This document shows positions 33,607 through 48,045 of a DNA stretch of 64,000 nucleotides, one piece after another. The notes beneath the pieces are model-generated. The model was given only the letters and a program-made list of their open reading frames with translations. It was not told where the DNA came from and did not search any database. Both the position numbers and the translations under genes were made by a program. This DNA comes from Molanna angustata (taxonomy: Eukaryota; Arthropoda; Insecta; Trichoptera; Molannidae): assembly GCA_963576475.1 (NCBI GenBank), contig OY754978.1, positions 19,351,678-19,415,677 of the forward strand. The letters run 5' to 3'. Positions within the stretch are counted from its first letter, which is position 1, and each line of letters opens with the position of its first letter.

Positions 33607-34805
33607 TCCATTTATTGTTGATTATACTTCGAAAGGCTGATTCACATTGAGAACTATTTTTGAAAATACCCAATGACTGGATTGTAAAAGGAGTAAATGT
33701 TATGACATCAAAAGGGGTGGAGAAAATTGGAAGTATATGGAATTGTTGAATGGGTACATTGTGATTGTTGAATTTCCGGAAACTTTGAACCAAATGTGGA
33801 ACGTTTTTATTTTTCCAATAAGGAGATGTTCTAATAATATTGGAAAGGAGATTAAGTTTATCAATTAGAGGATGAGTGGAAGTCATGGCTGATTTATAAT
33901 AATATCTATCTGATAATAATTGTCTGCGGATAATGAGAGGAGCATCCACACATTCAACTTGAAGAGCATTAGTGGGAGTGGACTTCATAGCTCCAGATAT
34001 TAGCCTAAGGGATTGATATTGAAGCAAATCAATTTTTTGTTGAAGATACTTGCTAGAAATATTAAATAGGAAAGATCCATAATCTAGGTGGCTTCTTACA
34101 ATTGCATTGTATAAAAGTTTGACAGAGAGAGGATGAGCACCCCATACTCCTGTTACCGCTCGAAGAATGTTTATGTTTTTTTGACAGGTAGAAGATAATT
34201 TTTCAACATGAGGTTTCCATGTTAATTTTGAGTCTAGCACAATGCCTAGGTATTTATAAGTTAAAGAGGATGGAATGAGGACATGATTATATTTTATAAA
34301 AATAGAAGGGGGGTGTCGTTTTCTGGTAAACAAAACAACAGAACTCTTTGAAGGAGAAATCTCTAAACCATGATTTGAAAGCCATTTTTCGAGATTTATC
34401 ATTGCATTATTTAAGAGGATAGTACCGGGAGAAATTAATGAATTAATAACATAAATAAGAAGGTCATCTGCATATTGAAGGATATGAGTATCAAGAGGTA
34501 AAATATTAGAGAGATCAGCAACATAAATATTGTATAAAAGAGGACTAAGAACAGATCCTTGAGGAATTCCTCTCCAAGTTAGTCTGGAATAATTCATTCC
34601 ATCAACGTGAACAGAAATAGTTCGTTCAGACATTATGTTAAAAATAAAATGAGTTAATTTTGAAGGGAATTTCATCTGAAGCATTTTTTGTTTCAAAATA
34701 GATAAAATGACATTATCGTAAGCAGAAGTGATATCTAAGAAAACAGCTATAACGGAAGATTGCCGAGAAAAGGCGAGCTTTTGAAAAGATTCCAGAGATG
34801 AAGGT
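33566..34805 (-). pseudogene. LINE reverse transcriptase palm and thumb
   Basis: From the Met at 34696 the frame is 376 residues. RT motifs: RGIPQGSVLSPLLYNIYVAD (about 42-61), YADD catalytic box (75-78) and YKYLGIVLDSKLTW (thumb). The same frame runs upstream of that Met (SVIAVFLDITSAYDNV), supplying the motif-A aspartate, so the Met is internal and the copy is truncated near 34805. Fingers motifs and the endonuclease are absent. Confidence 0.85.
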
Positions 34806-35039
34806 CATTTCTCCGAAGCCATATATACATGGATCTGAAGTCGTCGACCGTCTGCAAGTGTGAATCTAAATTTGATAATAATAATATTCGTTTATTGTGT
34901 GAAAAATTCTACCACTCAACCACACTATTAAGTACACTTGTAGCGAGTGTTATAAATACTTAAAAACTAAAAACAAAACTAAGATTTGTACTTATGCTAT
35001 TGGTAATTTTTGTTGACCTTTCTAGTGTTCTGAAAAGGG

Positions 35040-35125
35040 GCCAATATCATCATCATTAGTGGCTCCACAGCCCAGGATGGGCCTCCTTAATCGTTTCCAT
35101 TGCACCCTGTCCCAGTAGCGGAATT
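35040..35125 (-). repeat. LINE 3' end fragment
   Basis: The reverse complement reads ATGGAAACGATTAAGGAGGC and CCATCCTGGGCTGTGGAGCC, then ATGATGATGATATTG, like the C-terminal end at 7.5 kb. Confidence 0.5.
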
Positions 35126-37439
<2,314 letters not shown>

Positions 37440-37800
37440 AAGAGCCATGGAAAGAGCCATGTTAGGATTAAGTCTGAGAGACAGGGTGCGAAACGACACC
37501 ATCAGGGTAAGAACAAAATTGGTTGATGTCATCCACCGCATTCTTACCCTGAAGTGGAGATGGGTGGGTCACGTGGCTAGATACCTCGAAGTCAGATGGC
37601 CAAGGATAGTGATGGATTGGAGACTGAGAATGACAGTCAGAGGTGTTGGAAGACCGCTAATGAGATGGAGAGATGACATCAGCCGTCATGCTGGTGTTAA
37701 TTGTTTGCTCAGAGCACAAGATAGAGTGGCGTGGAAGGAGATGGAGGAGGTCTTCGTCCAGGGGTGGAAGGGAATAGGCTGAAAAGAAGAAGCAGAAGAT
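37440..37800 (+). pseudogene. RTE-type LINE C-terminal fragment
   Basis: 111 codons open to a stop at 37782: MERAMLGLSLRDRVRND, then LKWRWVGHVARY, GVGRPLMRWRDDISRHAGVN and KEMEEVFVQGWKGIG. RAMLG-SLRDR-RN...LKW-W-GHVAR...GRP--RW-DDI is the standard C-terminal block of RTE-type endonuclease-RT polyproteins. It ends in a GAAAAGAAGAAGCAGAAG tail. The Met is internal to the original protein. Confidence 0.8.
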
Positions 37801-38619
37801 TTTATTTTCTTTTCAAAATTTCAAAAAAAATGCAAATCACACTTTTTGACGCTCTAAGTTAATTAACGCTCTAAATACTTTGAACTATCGCGACGGTCCT
37901 GGTTGGGTTAACGTTGGGTAGGAGGTAGTGTTTAATTGGACTTAAGTTAAATTTAACGTGAAAAAAATGTGTTTTCAGGCAAGTGGGTTTATTACAGTAA
38001 AGTGTCACACAGACCGGCAGTTAGATATCGCGCTCTTTTATATACCTTTTTTTTAATAAAAATGTTTTTATTTCCAAAAATTTTATTAACATTAAAACGA
38101 TCGTTCAAAAGACATAATTTTCCTCTCGCTGAAAACTCCGGGTGGGAACATTAAATTTTAAATATTGTTTCAAAATTTTCATACTGCGTATCATAGCAGC
38201 AGTAGAATGTCGTTTCACTTATTTCGTAGATGATTCAATAAATTTTGTTATGAAATATGTATATGATGTTTAAGAGTGCAGTCAGTAATTATTTACGATT
38301 TTGTATTATTTAATAAATATTAAAATAAATTCATCCAATTTTTAAAAGTTCTATATATGTACTATGTTACTCATCAATATTTGAATTCTTCAAAAGCTAA
38401 GTACACCATCACCATCTATGGAAGCGACGAAGTAATTTCAACTTTTCAAGCGTTTAGATATTGACGAGTACCGGACATACATTTTTTCAAGTTATAACAT
38501 AAAAATGGATAAGCATAAAAATTAAATTTATTACATTATTGCATTTTATTTCTAATAAGTATTGTCCTAATTAAGTTAGAACTTTCGAAAATTTGATTGA
38601 TAAATGAACTCAATAAAAC
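37801..38619. other. no recognised feature
   Basis: AT-rich; nothing matched. Confidence 0.45.
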
Positions 38620-38830
38620 GTACAATTGCGCAAGCGCTTTGAGTGATCACGTAATTCAGCCGATACAGGTCGTAAGCTATGTAGGTGTCTTAATTTCCCT
38701 GTTATCCTTCAAGATTCCAACTTTGTCGCTATTGAGAGATTAATTTGTCTAAAAATATCAGTGACTCCCACCCAACAGGTATACAAATCCAATGTATTTA
38801 CAATCTTAAAAAAATATTGTATTATCATTA
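38620..38830 (-). mobile_element. family-A MITE, partial
   Basis: Reverse complement of the 23.7-kb copy: TTGCGCAAGCGCTTTGAGTG, ATCACGTAATTCAGCCGATA, CAGGTCGTAAGC, TGTAGGTGTCTTAATTTCCC and ATCCAATGTATTTACA. Confidence 0.65.
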
Positions 38831-39368
38831 GATATTTAATATTAGGTACGGAATCATAAAATAGGTAGATAAGAATACGTATCTAGGAGAATCTATCAAA
38901 AGAAGACAAAATTAAAAATAGATATTTTTTCTAATCATTGTATGACTGTCAATTATTGGTGAATTTTCATTATCAACTAAACTAAATTACTTAAAATAAA
39001 TAAAAATCTTAATATTTAACTTATTCCACTTAAGAGCATCTACATACTATTTTGTAGATGGTCTTTGAACGAACCGCATCAGTGGTCAAGTACCTATATT
39101 TATAAGTTTAAAAAATTAAGACTTTTGACTTATTTTAAGTCATATAATACTTATAATAAAAGTAAGGTATTGTATAAAGTGAATTTGATTATTATATTCC
39201 AACTCTCGCAGCTCAGTTAAGGAATCAGGCGCTCAACTTAAGTACGTATTAAGGTTTATTTCCCAAGTCTTTAAGCAATATTCTTTCTGTAAATTATCTT
39301 CCTATTATTCTAAATCTTTTCTTTTCCAGATCGGGAGTGGACCATCTCATTAAATTATTAATTTGTAA
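38831..39368. other. no recognised feature
   Basis: AT-rich flank of the family-D element. Confidence 0.45.
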
Positions 39369-39570
39369 TCCAACTGTCGATTTGTTCAGGAGAACTTTGT
39401 TCTCTTAACATATCGACAATGTTTCAAGCCAGGATACGCGAGAATTGTATGCAGAGGTCTACTTTTTTCACGGCTTTTCCAACTTTGAAGTAAAAAAACA
39501 CCAACTTAGAGGCTTCGCAGCATATATGTTCCATACACGGTTTTACTCAGAATTCGGAGTAGAACATTTT

Positions 39571-39770
<200 letters not shown>

Positions 39771-40298
39771 CCGTCCCCCTCTTATAACTTTTGATCCTCT
39801 CAATTTACAGAGCTCAAAATTTCAGAATATATAAACAGTTATAGGCCTACAAAACTTTTATACTCAGAATTTTGAATTTTTGTTTCAGTCAGGGGTTATC
39901 AACTTTTGAATTCTTACTTTATTTTTCCATATATCTCAGAAACCATTAAAGCTAGAACGCTGAAAATTGGTATAAACATAGAAAAATACAAAATCTCAAA
40001 TTAATTTTTTCAAGAAAATTCCAGGGTTTCTCAAACATTTTTTATTAAGAAAAATATTTTTTTTATGATAAATTTATGAGTTTAACTGCCTATATTTCCA
40101 AAACTTATACAATTATCTTGAATTTTGAATTGAATTTTTGTTGGTCAGGGGTTATCAACTTTTGAATTTTTACTTTATTTTTCCATATATCTCAGAAACC
40201 ATAAAAGCTAGAACGCTGAAAATTGATACAAATATAGACAAATACAAAATCCAGGGTTTCTCATACATTTTTATTAAGAAAAATATTTTTTTTATTAT

Positions 40299-40398
40299 TT
40301 ATTTATATTGACTTAACAATAAGACACTATAGTTTTACTTCCACTTTATTGAGTGGAAGTAAAACTATAGTGTCTTATTGTTAAGTCAATATAAATAA
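40299..40398. repeat. perfect 47-bp-arm hairpin inserted in D2
   Basis: 40299-40345 and 40352-40398 are exact complements around a 6-nt loop (TTATTG). The segment, with about 45 bp of flanking non-family sequence, is absent from other family-D copies, so it arrived after D2 inserted. Confidence 0.95.
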
Positions 40399-40912
40399 TT
40401 TACAATGGCATTCCACAGTGTGAATAATAAGAACTTTGAAAACTTATTTTTTTATGATAAATTTATGAGATTAACTGCCTATATTTCCAATTTTTTTAAA
40501 AATATCGAAAAAGCCGAAACACCCCAACTAGATAATTCAATTTTCTATAAAAAAATTTTAACATTGTATTAGCACATCTCAATTTTTTTTAACAATTTTT
40601 ATAAAAATTGAATTTAGTGACGACATTGCTTCATACAATTTGTATAGCAGTCGCCTATACACAATATGTAAGAAGACTTAATAGTTTGATAGGTACTTAA
40701 TCTCCAAACATACATACAGAACCATCATGCTGTTTTCATATTCCGGGTAGGAAAACAGGACTGACCTCCTACTGTCCTATCTTGACATACATACCAACAT
40801 GTGTTAAAATTTTCAATAATTTGGATTTATGGGTTTATAGTTTGATTCTTATTCTTCAACTATACATACTATCGCTATCGACAGTTGGATCTCATGTGTT
40901 ACATGCAACTAG

Positions 40913-42664
40913 TGAATATTAATAATTGTGTTGAACTTGCACTAAGATAGTTATATTTTTTTTACTTCATAATGTTCTTTCATTTTCATTTTCTAATGTT
41001 GTTTGCATCACTCTGCAAATATGATGATCTGATTGTATTGAATTAAATAAATCGCTTGATTTTTTATTAAATAACTTAAATTTCTTTCTGACAGTATTAT
41101 GTATTTGATTGTAGATTTTTTCAAATATCACTCGTTATACGTCGGGTTCATTTATTTTTTCTCATAATTACTTAAATTAAAATATTTTTTTCATTTTAAT
41201 TGAATGATATTTGATTTTTTAAAGAGATAGCATAGCATAATCAGGACTCGATTGGTACTTTACTTTATCATAGTTTCATTTATATTTTTTCGATGAGTTA
41301 TGTACCTGTCTTACAATAGATATTGTTATAACATATTACAATGTCAATTGTAAGACAGATATTCCTATTCGCTATTTCTCCATTGAACACGAGACTTACT
41401 TTTCAGTGGAGAAATACGTTTTGAAATATGATTGTTCATCTTAAGATATGTTGTATATTGAACTGTATTTTGTTATAATAATAAATAAATAAATAAATAA
41501 AAAAATTTCAATATGATTTTAATTAAAAGAAAATAAACTAGTAAAATGAGAGATTTTTATGGTTACTTTTCTGGTGAAAATTGGTTCTGTAAGTTGTATT
41601 TTTTAAGTGTGTAGACATGTAATGAAAAATATATTTCTATAAAGGAAAAAAAAACTTTTATTATCATTTTCACTTTATTTTATTTTTTTTATTTCATTTT
41701 TAGAGTACAGACAGTCATAACTACAATGTATAAACACAAATGAGTTACCAGCATATGGACCAGTGAAGACTCTCAATATTACCAATTTTCAATTAAAGTC
41801 AAAATTAAATAATAAAAAAAACAATAATTCGATTTATAAACAAATAATTAAATCAATAAATAAATCAATTAATTAATAGAAAGAGAGAAAAAAAAATAAA
41901 AAATCAATAAACAAATTACGTTCTCTTTATTCTATATTTTATGTTCTCTTTATTTCTTATTTCAGTTGCTTTTTTGTTTTCTATGTATATTTTTTTCTTT
42001 TTATATTTTTTGTAACAAAAATGTTTCTGTTTATTTAAGATGATGTGTTTATGTTTTTGTTTATTTTTTTGTTAATATTTTTTTATGTAACCATTAAATA
42101 AATAAATAAATATTTCTTTTGACCTATGCTCCCTTCAGAGAGAGTATCAACGTAAATTTGTTGATTGAAAATTGTTATCGTGTTATTTTAAGGAAATTGA
42201 AAAAAAAAATAAAACCTGGCTAAAAAGTACCTATTTCAGTATATGTAATGAACAATTTAGGTACCAGTTAACTGTCCCCACATGCAACGAGGTTAACCAA
42301 TATATTATGGAGAAATCGTATTAAGCATGTGCGGCCGGCGGTCATTTAATGCGATTAATTGAATCAGCGTCAACGCTAAACTCGTGCTAGGAGGGGGTAG
42401 GAACAGATTACGAGGGTTGTATTGTAGAAAATATTTTAATAATATTTATTTTCATAATCAAGTTACAACACGCCTCCGTTAACTTTGCGGTATTAACTTT
42501 GTGTGTGATTCCGTTACATATAGTAAAAATTATGTTTACACGACGCCATTTTACGACCGAAACATGGTTGTCAATCGCTTAGAAATAAAATATTAATTAG
42601 GCAATCGTTTCAGTATATTTATTCAAATATAACTATTCATCTCTGAAACCAACCAATATAATAT
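40913..42664. other. AT-rich region with hairpins and LINE tail remnants
   Basis: Hairpins: 41306-41317 with 41347-41358 (12-bp perfect arms), and 41373-41386 with 41403-41416 (13 of 14). 41490-41505 is an (AAAT)n tail after TGAACTGTATTTTGTTATAA, probably a LINE end. 41690-42115 is low-complexity A/T with another (AAATAAAT) end. No gene. Confidence 0.5.
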
Positions 42665-43305
42665 AAAGACAAACATACTTATTTATTTATTTATTTATTT
42701 AGGGACAAATACAGTCTTAAAATACTTAAATGGAATAATACACTATAAAATAAAAACAAACAGACCAATAACATATGTCCACAGATATTAAATTTGAAAC
42801 ATTTTAAACATCATAAATTTAAATATAACTTAGATGTATGTTTGCCTGTGACGGGAAAGGAAGGGAAGAGAAAAAAAAGGATGGGAAAAGGATTGTGACA
42901 GTTAAATTGTTATATTTTTATTACAAACAACAACTCAAAATGTAAATAAAAGTATACAAAAGATAATATTAGAAAAAACACAAATAACTAACAAAAAAAA
43001 AATTCAACATACGAGTTCATGCTATGTACCTACTTATTGAGAGAATTTTTGTATGCGTTATTACTAGAGGTGAATATATCAGAATGTGTGATACTGGCTG
43101 AGAGGTTGACATTATAGAAGTTACAAGCCCTTTTGATAAACTCATTTTGATTAGAATTAGTGTTACTTCGAGGAACGTAAAACAAGTAGTTCAATCTGCC
43201 ATTTCGCAACGGCGCATGGAAATTAATTTTATTTAATAAATCAGGACAGTCAACTTTTGAATTAATAATTTTAAAGAGAAACATTTGATCCGCAACTTCT
43301 CTCCT
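42665..43305 (-). pseudogene. LINE family F, coding tail and 3' UTR
   Basis: The coding tail (43030-43284) reads FLFKIINSKVDCPDLLNKIN, FHAPLRNGRLNYLFYVPRSN and FIKRACNFYN. This aligns with CR1/Jockey-type tails at 19.6 and 31.4 kb. The 3' UTR (to 42665) shares CCCGTCACAGGCAAACAT-like and AAGACTGTATTTGTCCCTAA blocks with 13.79-14.09 kb and ends in (AAATA)n. Confidence 0.7.
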
Positions 43306-43340
43306 GTGTACGATTTTTTTTCATTCGGAAATGTTTCTCA

Positions 43341-43389
43341 ATTTCATCATAAGAACTGTATATGTACGATACAGTTCTTATGATGAAAT
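43341..43389. repeat. perfect hairpin, 21-bp arms, 7-nt loop
   Basis: 43341-43361 and 43369-43389 are exact complements (ATTTCATCATAAGAACTGTAT). Confidence 0.9.
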
Positions 43390-43525
43390 TCATACGATAT
43401 ATACCTATCCTGTTTTATGAGAGAGATAACTTGTGATATTTTCCGTGCATATTTTTATAACTGCAAATGTATTAGTTTTTTATCATTTAATGATTCGGCG
43501 GATATTTAGTGGTAGTTAATATTAA

Positions 43526-44204
43526 CCATATTTGAATTATAAATTCGCTATAAACCACTTGTTTTTTGAGTCACTCGCGACATGTTTCGGAAGCGCTGTC
43601 CTTCCATCGACCGGCGTGTCGAGACTAACATGTTGAATTTGTGTGTATCTGTCTGTGAAACGAGGGGGATGGCGGTTGATGGTTGGTTGGTTTAGTGGGG
43701 GGAGGGGAGTATTGTGTAGTGTTTTTGTTTTTGATGGAGAATACATTAAGTATTGGAGAAGTGTTATAAAAGGTATGGTTATTTATAAGTTTTAAGCCGG
43801 AATTTATGTGTTTATGTATTTCGAGCGTTTCGTTGTTTTTAAGTCAGTATCCTTTATGTTGTGTTTCGTGTAATAGTTTTATTTTGTGGTTATTGAATGA
43901 GTGATTAGTTTGGATAATGTGGTTAGTAAATTCTGAGAAATCATTGTTGTTTAAGCATCTTCTGTGTTCGTTTATTCTTATATTTAGATTATTACATAAA
44001 ACAAAAACACTACACAATACTCCCCTCCCCCCACTAACCCAACCAACTCTCAACCGCCACCCCCTTCGCTTCACAGACAGATACACACAAATTCAACACG
44101 TTAGTCTTGTCACGCCGGTCGATGGAGGGACAGCGCTTCCGAAACATGTCGCGAAGTGACTCAAAAAACAAGTGGTTTATAGCGAATTTATAATTCAAAT
44201 ATGG
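43526..44204. mobile_element. long inverted repeat around a Penelope-type fragment
   Basis: Arms of about 208 bp (43526-43733 and 43998-44204) are roughly 90% identical by eye (CCATATTTGAATTATAAATT...; GACATGTTTCGGAAGCGCTG...). They enclose 264 bp with a minus-strand endonuclease remnant. Penelope-like elements often insert as inverted or partial multimers with terminal pseudo-LTRs, which could explain the layout (inference). Frames in the arms are mutual shadows. Confidence 0.7.
43740..43998 (-). pseudogene. Penelope-like element, GIY-YIG endonuclease C-terminal part
   Basis: The minus strand reads NNLNIRINEHRRCLNNNDFS, EFTNHIIQTNHSFNNHKIKL and LHETQHKGY, a stop, then LKNNETLEIHKHI. R-NEH...F--H---TNH-F...I-LLH-------LE-LEI-KH is the usual C-terminus of Penelope-type GIY-YIG endonucleases. 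The catalytic GIY/YIG strand is not present. One TGA near 43844 interrupts it. Confidence 0.65.
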
Positions 44205-44264
44205 TATTAGTTTTTGTTTATTTTTATGTTGATGATTTTAATGCGTGTGTTTTTATTCTAGTAG

Positions 44265-44310
44265 TATGTAAAAGGCAATTTATGCCGTTAATTCAGCAAA
44301 TAAATAAATA
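44265..44310 (+). repeat. retroposon 3' tail
   Basis: AAAGGCAATTTATGCCGTTA then AAATAAATAAATA; similar ends occur at 50.55 kb (GGGCATTAAATGCCGTAAAT). Confidence 0.5.
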
Positions 44311-44399
44311 TAAGTGTGGGTTGAAATTCATAGTAGGAACTTATTTTAATATATGTATTACTTACTTCTAGGGTACCTATCAGATATGTAGGTACTAAT

Positions 44400-44562
44400 T
44401 ATGTATGTCAAATTTTTTTTTGAACACTAATCCAATTTTATTACAAGTTGTATCATTCAAAAGAAAGACTGAGAGACATATCCTGGCTCTGTCTTCACCG
44501 GGAATCGAACCCGGGACTTTTGGGTTTGATATCTCACTAACTGTGCCACGAAAGCCGGTGTT
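44400..44562 (-). repeat. tRNA-derived SINE (type S3)
   Basis: Minus strand: GGCTTTCGTGGCACAGTTAG (A-box region, 44533-44547), GGGTTCGATTCCC (44500-44512), a body ATGTCTCTCAGTCTTTCTTT and an A-rich end. The head matches the fragment at 131-165. Confidence 0.7.
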
Positions 44563-44734
44563 TGGAAAGAAATATAGTTGGTTTTCATATTAAATGAAAT
44601 TCTTGTAATCTTTTATTGAACAATCATACTACACCCATTGAAGTATGCAAGTGAAACTTGAATGTAAAAAATAAAACATGAAGAGTTTTATTTTTTCGTT
44701 TTAAGAAATTCAAAATACTTAACTAGCTCACCTT

Positions 44735-44972
44735 AGCACAGGCTATGCCTAGTGAGGGGGCTAGTAACAAGAGATACATACAAAAAGAGATAGCTTAAAC
44801 TATGTAAGCACTAGTGAAATAATAAAATGATATTTATTAGAAATTAAATAACTTATATTTACTTTGTTTGTCTACTATGCATATGTATGTATGCTTATAT
44901 TACCTTCAATTATTCTGTATCTTATATCTACTCTATTTTTTTGGTAAGGAATAAATAAAAAATAAATAAATT
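44735..44972 (+). repeat. retroposon family G, 3' end
   Basis: It contains AGCACAGGCTATGCCTAGTG, TAGCTTAAACTATGTAAGCA, AACTTATATTTACTTTGT and TTCTGTATCTTATATCTACT, ending AATAAATAAAAAATAAATAA. Nearly the same sequence recurs at 62.61-62.81 kb. Confidence 0.75.
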
Positions 44973-45639
44973 ATATTTCACAGGTAAGATTTGTTTCTCC
45001 GGGTCGAAAATACAGAGTTTCTGAAAGTATTGAAAATATAATAAAAATACATTTATTTTTCTATTTTTATATAATCTGTGATTCAATTATTTAGCGTTTG
45101 GCCGCATATATCATAATAAGATAAAGTTTATAAGATAAAGGGTTAAAGTTCTTGCTTGTCAAAGATGAATGTGATTCAATTATTTAAAAATATTCAATTT
45201 TCAAGTTAATTTAATTATATCACATAATAAGTAGGAATTTTGTTTGAATAAGAGATCAAATAATGGTTCGAATTGAAATGAGCAAATATGAGGAGGTATA
45301 ATTTTGTGTGACCCATGCATAGTTTATTTAAACAAAATTGATACGTTGGGTATTATATAACAAACATTGTCCGTTGACCCTAATATTAATACATAGGTAT
45401 GGACTATAGAGGGGTGGGAAGAGGAGGTTGATTTGTGGAGTGTGGGGGGGATGTACAGAGTATTGAGTGAATTTCGGTGGTGGTAGATTAAAACTGTAGA
45501 TATCAGATATGTCAAATTTTACATACAAATACGTTATGCACCGATGCATTTAGGTCATAACGTCAAACTTATAATAAACCAAATTTCATCGTTTATATGT
45601 AATCTGGGTGTTTGGAAAATTTGCTTAAAGCCGGAGATA
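44973..45639. other. no recognised feature
   Basis: AT-rich with a G-rich patch near 45410-45480. Minus-strand frames there have no domain. Confidence 0.4.
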
Positions 45640-46545
45640 CAAATGCCTGTAGCTTGCACGATATCGAATCGGCACCTAGCACGCGTATCTGTCAAACGGC
45701 ATTCCTGTAGCTGGTAAGTAAGTAGATTTCACGATATTTAATTTTTCGATATGCAATCTGTAATTTGGGTGGTGGGGGTCGTAAACCGCATACTCCGCTT
45801 GATTTATTTTCAGCTTCTTCTTCTTCTATCGTGTCAACAACGCATTTAAATAGTCTTCTGCCAGTGCCTAGCAACGTCAATAGCACAATCATTGCCCACC
45901 ATATGATCGTGCATAGTGCAGTTGACTGGACTTGAGGGGCAGCTAGCTGCACAGATGTGCGATGGTCTGCTGCTCTCCACAGTCACATGCCGTTGGTATT
46001 TTCTGTTGCAGGAGGTCCCATATAGACAGGTTATCCAACGTTCTCCCAACGCCCGTCCTCAGTCTGTTTAGTGACTTCCACGTACGCCACTCCATTTTGT
46101 GGCCCGGGGGAAGACTCTCCTTAGGGCGAACGAAGTTATCGGAGGCTTCTTGTTGCCATAGACGGAGGCTTTCCTGCTCAGGGCGAGATGAAAGTGGCTG
46201 CGTTGATGCGAGGAAAATTTTGCATGATCTTAGTCTTGTGTCAGGGTGGGCGTGGTCATAGAGTGAGTAGAAAGGGTTTCTGCTTTGTGCATTTCCATCC
46301 GGCATATAACATTGCGCCTTATGTGTGATGGAGCGATACTCGCAAGAGGATACAGTTTCTTGCCTGCAGTTGTCTTAAGGCATCCTGTGATGATTCGGCA
46401 GGTATCATTTAAAGCAGTGTCCACTTGTTTGCACTGGGTAGAATGTCCCCAGACTCGAGCCTCATACTCCCAGTGGAAAAAAAAGCGCCATGGCTGAGGT
46501 GCGGAGCAGTAATGGTTGGGCACCCCAGTGGGTGTTGGTTAATTT
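45640..46545 (-). pseudogene. non-LTR retrotransposon pol C-terminus
   Basis: Frames in order on the minus strand: VDTALNDTCRIITGCLKTTA, LYPLASIAPSHIRRNVICRM; shift; GHKMEWRTWKSLNRLRTGVG, CDCGEQQTIAHL; shift; DCAIDVARHWQKTI. W-TWKSLNRLRTG-GR...C-CG--QT--HL--C...A--WA-TI is a widespread post-RT domain of insect LINE polymerases. At least two frameshifts. Downstream is a TAGAAGAAGAAGAAGC run. Confidence 0.75.
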
Positions 46546-46564
46546 GCGTATGAGATTATTAGCT

Positions 46565-46735
46565 AAAGAAATTATATTTGAATAATTTATGATTGCATAT
46601 TTCCCATATATTGGATTTTTTTTATTGATATTCTCTCTATTGAGCGGCAAAAAAAATGCCAGGAAACTCTAGACAGGAAAAATAATCCAATGTTTGCGTA
46701 TATGAAACTATAAAAATATTCTATTTTAGGTATAA
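46565..46735. mobile_element. family-A MITE, short copy with both ends
   Basis: Left TTGCATATTTCCCATATATT and GGATTTTTTTT face right AATAATCCAATGTTTGCGTA and TATGAAACTATAAAAATATT. The centre is collapsed compared with the 52.0-kb copy. Confidence 0.65.
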
Positions 46736-48045
46736 AATATATTTATACATAAACCTCGGGGTTAATCCCGACTCGAGAATATTATCCAATTAACATCACA
46801 GGTTGAAAATGTATGTACTTCCCAAAATAGCTTCAACCGCACTATTATTATGACTAACTTATTGGTACCTGGTGGTGTATATTTTAGGTTCAGTTGAAAA
46901 ATGTTCATCCGCTCTCTGAAGTCGGGGGAATCTGGATGAAAAAGTGTGTATTTCTTGAAGGCAAGAAAATGTGACAGTGATGAAAGCAAACTATTCTCAA
47001 CACGTGTTCTTGTTTAGGGTGTTAATTTATATCTGTACAAGATGCTTGTGCTAGCGACCAATCTAACCACATGATAGTCCCATTTGTATATCCACAATGG
47101 GGTAAATGCACATAACTTAAAGATATCACAATGTTCATGATGTGAAATAAAGTAATTTTAAATCAGGTACATGTAGATACAAGTACCCACTTTCAAAATG
47201 AATATTACAATCTAAAGTATAATACATTTACATCACAAATTTAAATCTAATTTACATTTCAAAGCATTCACATACTGCGTATCTGGATGGATGTATTACT
47301 CCCGATTGAAGATTGATCGATATGTTTGTCGGATTTTATTATCATCTCTCAAATAATATTTACAATCAATGCATTGATTTGCTTATTTATATATTTTATA
47401 AGGCCAGCATACAGTACATGCATACAAAATAAATTATTAGAATACTACAAAAATGAAAAACAAAGAATTTAGTGTGTGATTTTACAAAGAATGATTTCTT
47501 TCTTAAGTTTACACTCTTTTCTATTTTGAAATACATCAACAAAACAGCATATATGATTCAACATAAATATTACTAAAAATAGTAATATGTTTAATAATAT
47601 ATTAATGTGACAAAATATTATATACCTATGCATAAACCCCACGAAGGCAAAGCTTGTGTGTGGAAAACATAATTAAAAGAGATAAAATAATTAAAAAAAA
47701 AAATATTTATGTGCCCCCCATAAGAAGGTGTATTTAAAACAATGCTACGTAACAAATATTGGTTCTACATTCCTTCTACGCTTGATGTTTTCTCCATACC
47801 TCATCACATGTTTTCCACTTCTTTCTGTCAGGAACTTTCTACGTTCACTATTTTCTTGCTGAGATTAGGTTAAGGTTATCCGTCCATATTTTTAGAGTGC
47901 GTCGCACAGCTCGTATTTACCCTTCGGCCTCCACCTCAGAACACTGAGTGGACCTCTTGATAGTTTTTTCAACTCGCAACATGCACCTCCTATTACCATT
48001 TCAGACTAACAATAAGTTGGTTGTTTTGGTCACTAGTGTCTACAA
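46736..48045. other. no recognised feature
   Basis: AT-rich. A more complex stretch at 47760-48000 has no identifiable motif. Confidence 0.45.

Larger units (their letters stand above)
32503..34805 (-). mobile_element. non-LTR retrotransposon with RT and RNase H, 5'-truncated
   Basis: It spans about 2.3 kb from a 5' truncation near 34805 to a 3' end AATTAAATAAATAAAT near 32503. It has RT palm/thumb, RNase H and a Cys-rich tail, then about 220 bp of 3' UTR. RT followed by RNase H and a C-x-C...H...C tail fits the I/R1/Jockey-related LINE groups that keep RNase H. The endonuclease and ORF1 are missing. One frameshift separates the two coding blocks. Confidence 0.85.

Noticed and set aside
43537..44159. 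Opposed ORFs with NTPLPPLNQPT / NRHPPRFTDRYTQ
   Set aside because: Produced by the inverted-repeat arms reading alike on both strands; the Penelope centre explains the only meaningful peptide.
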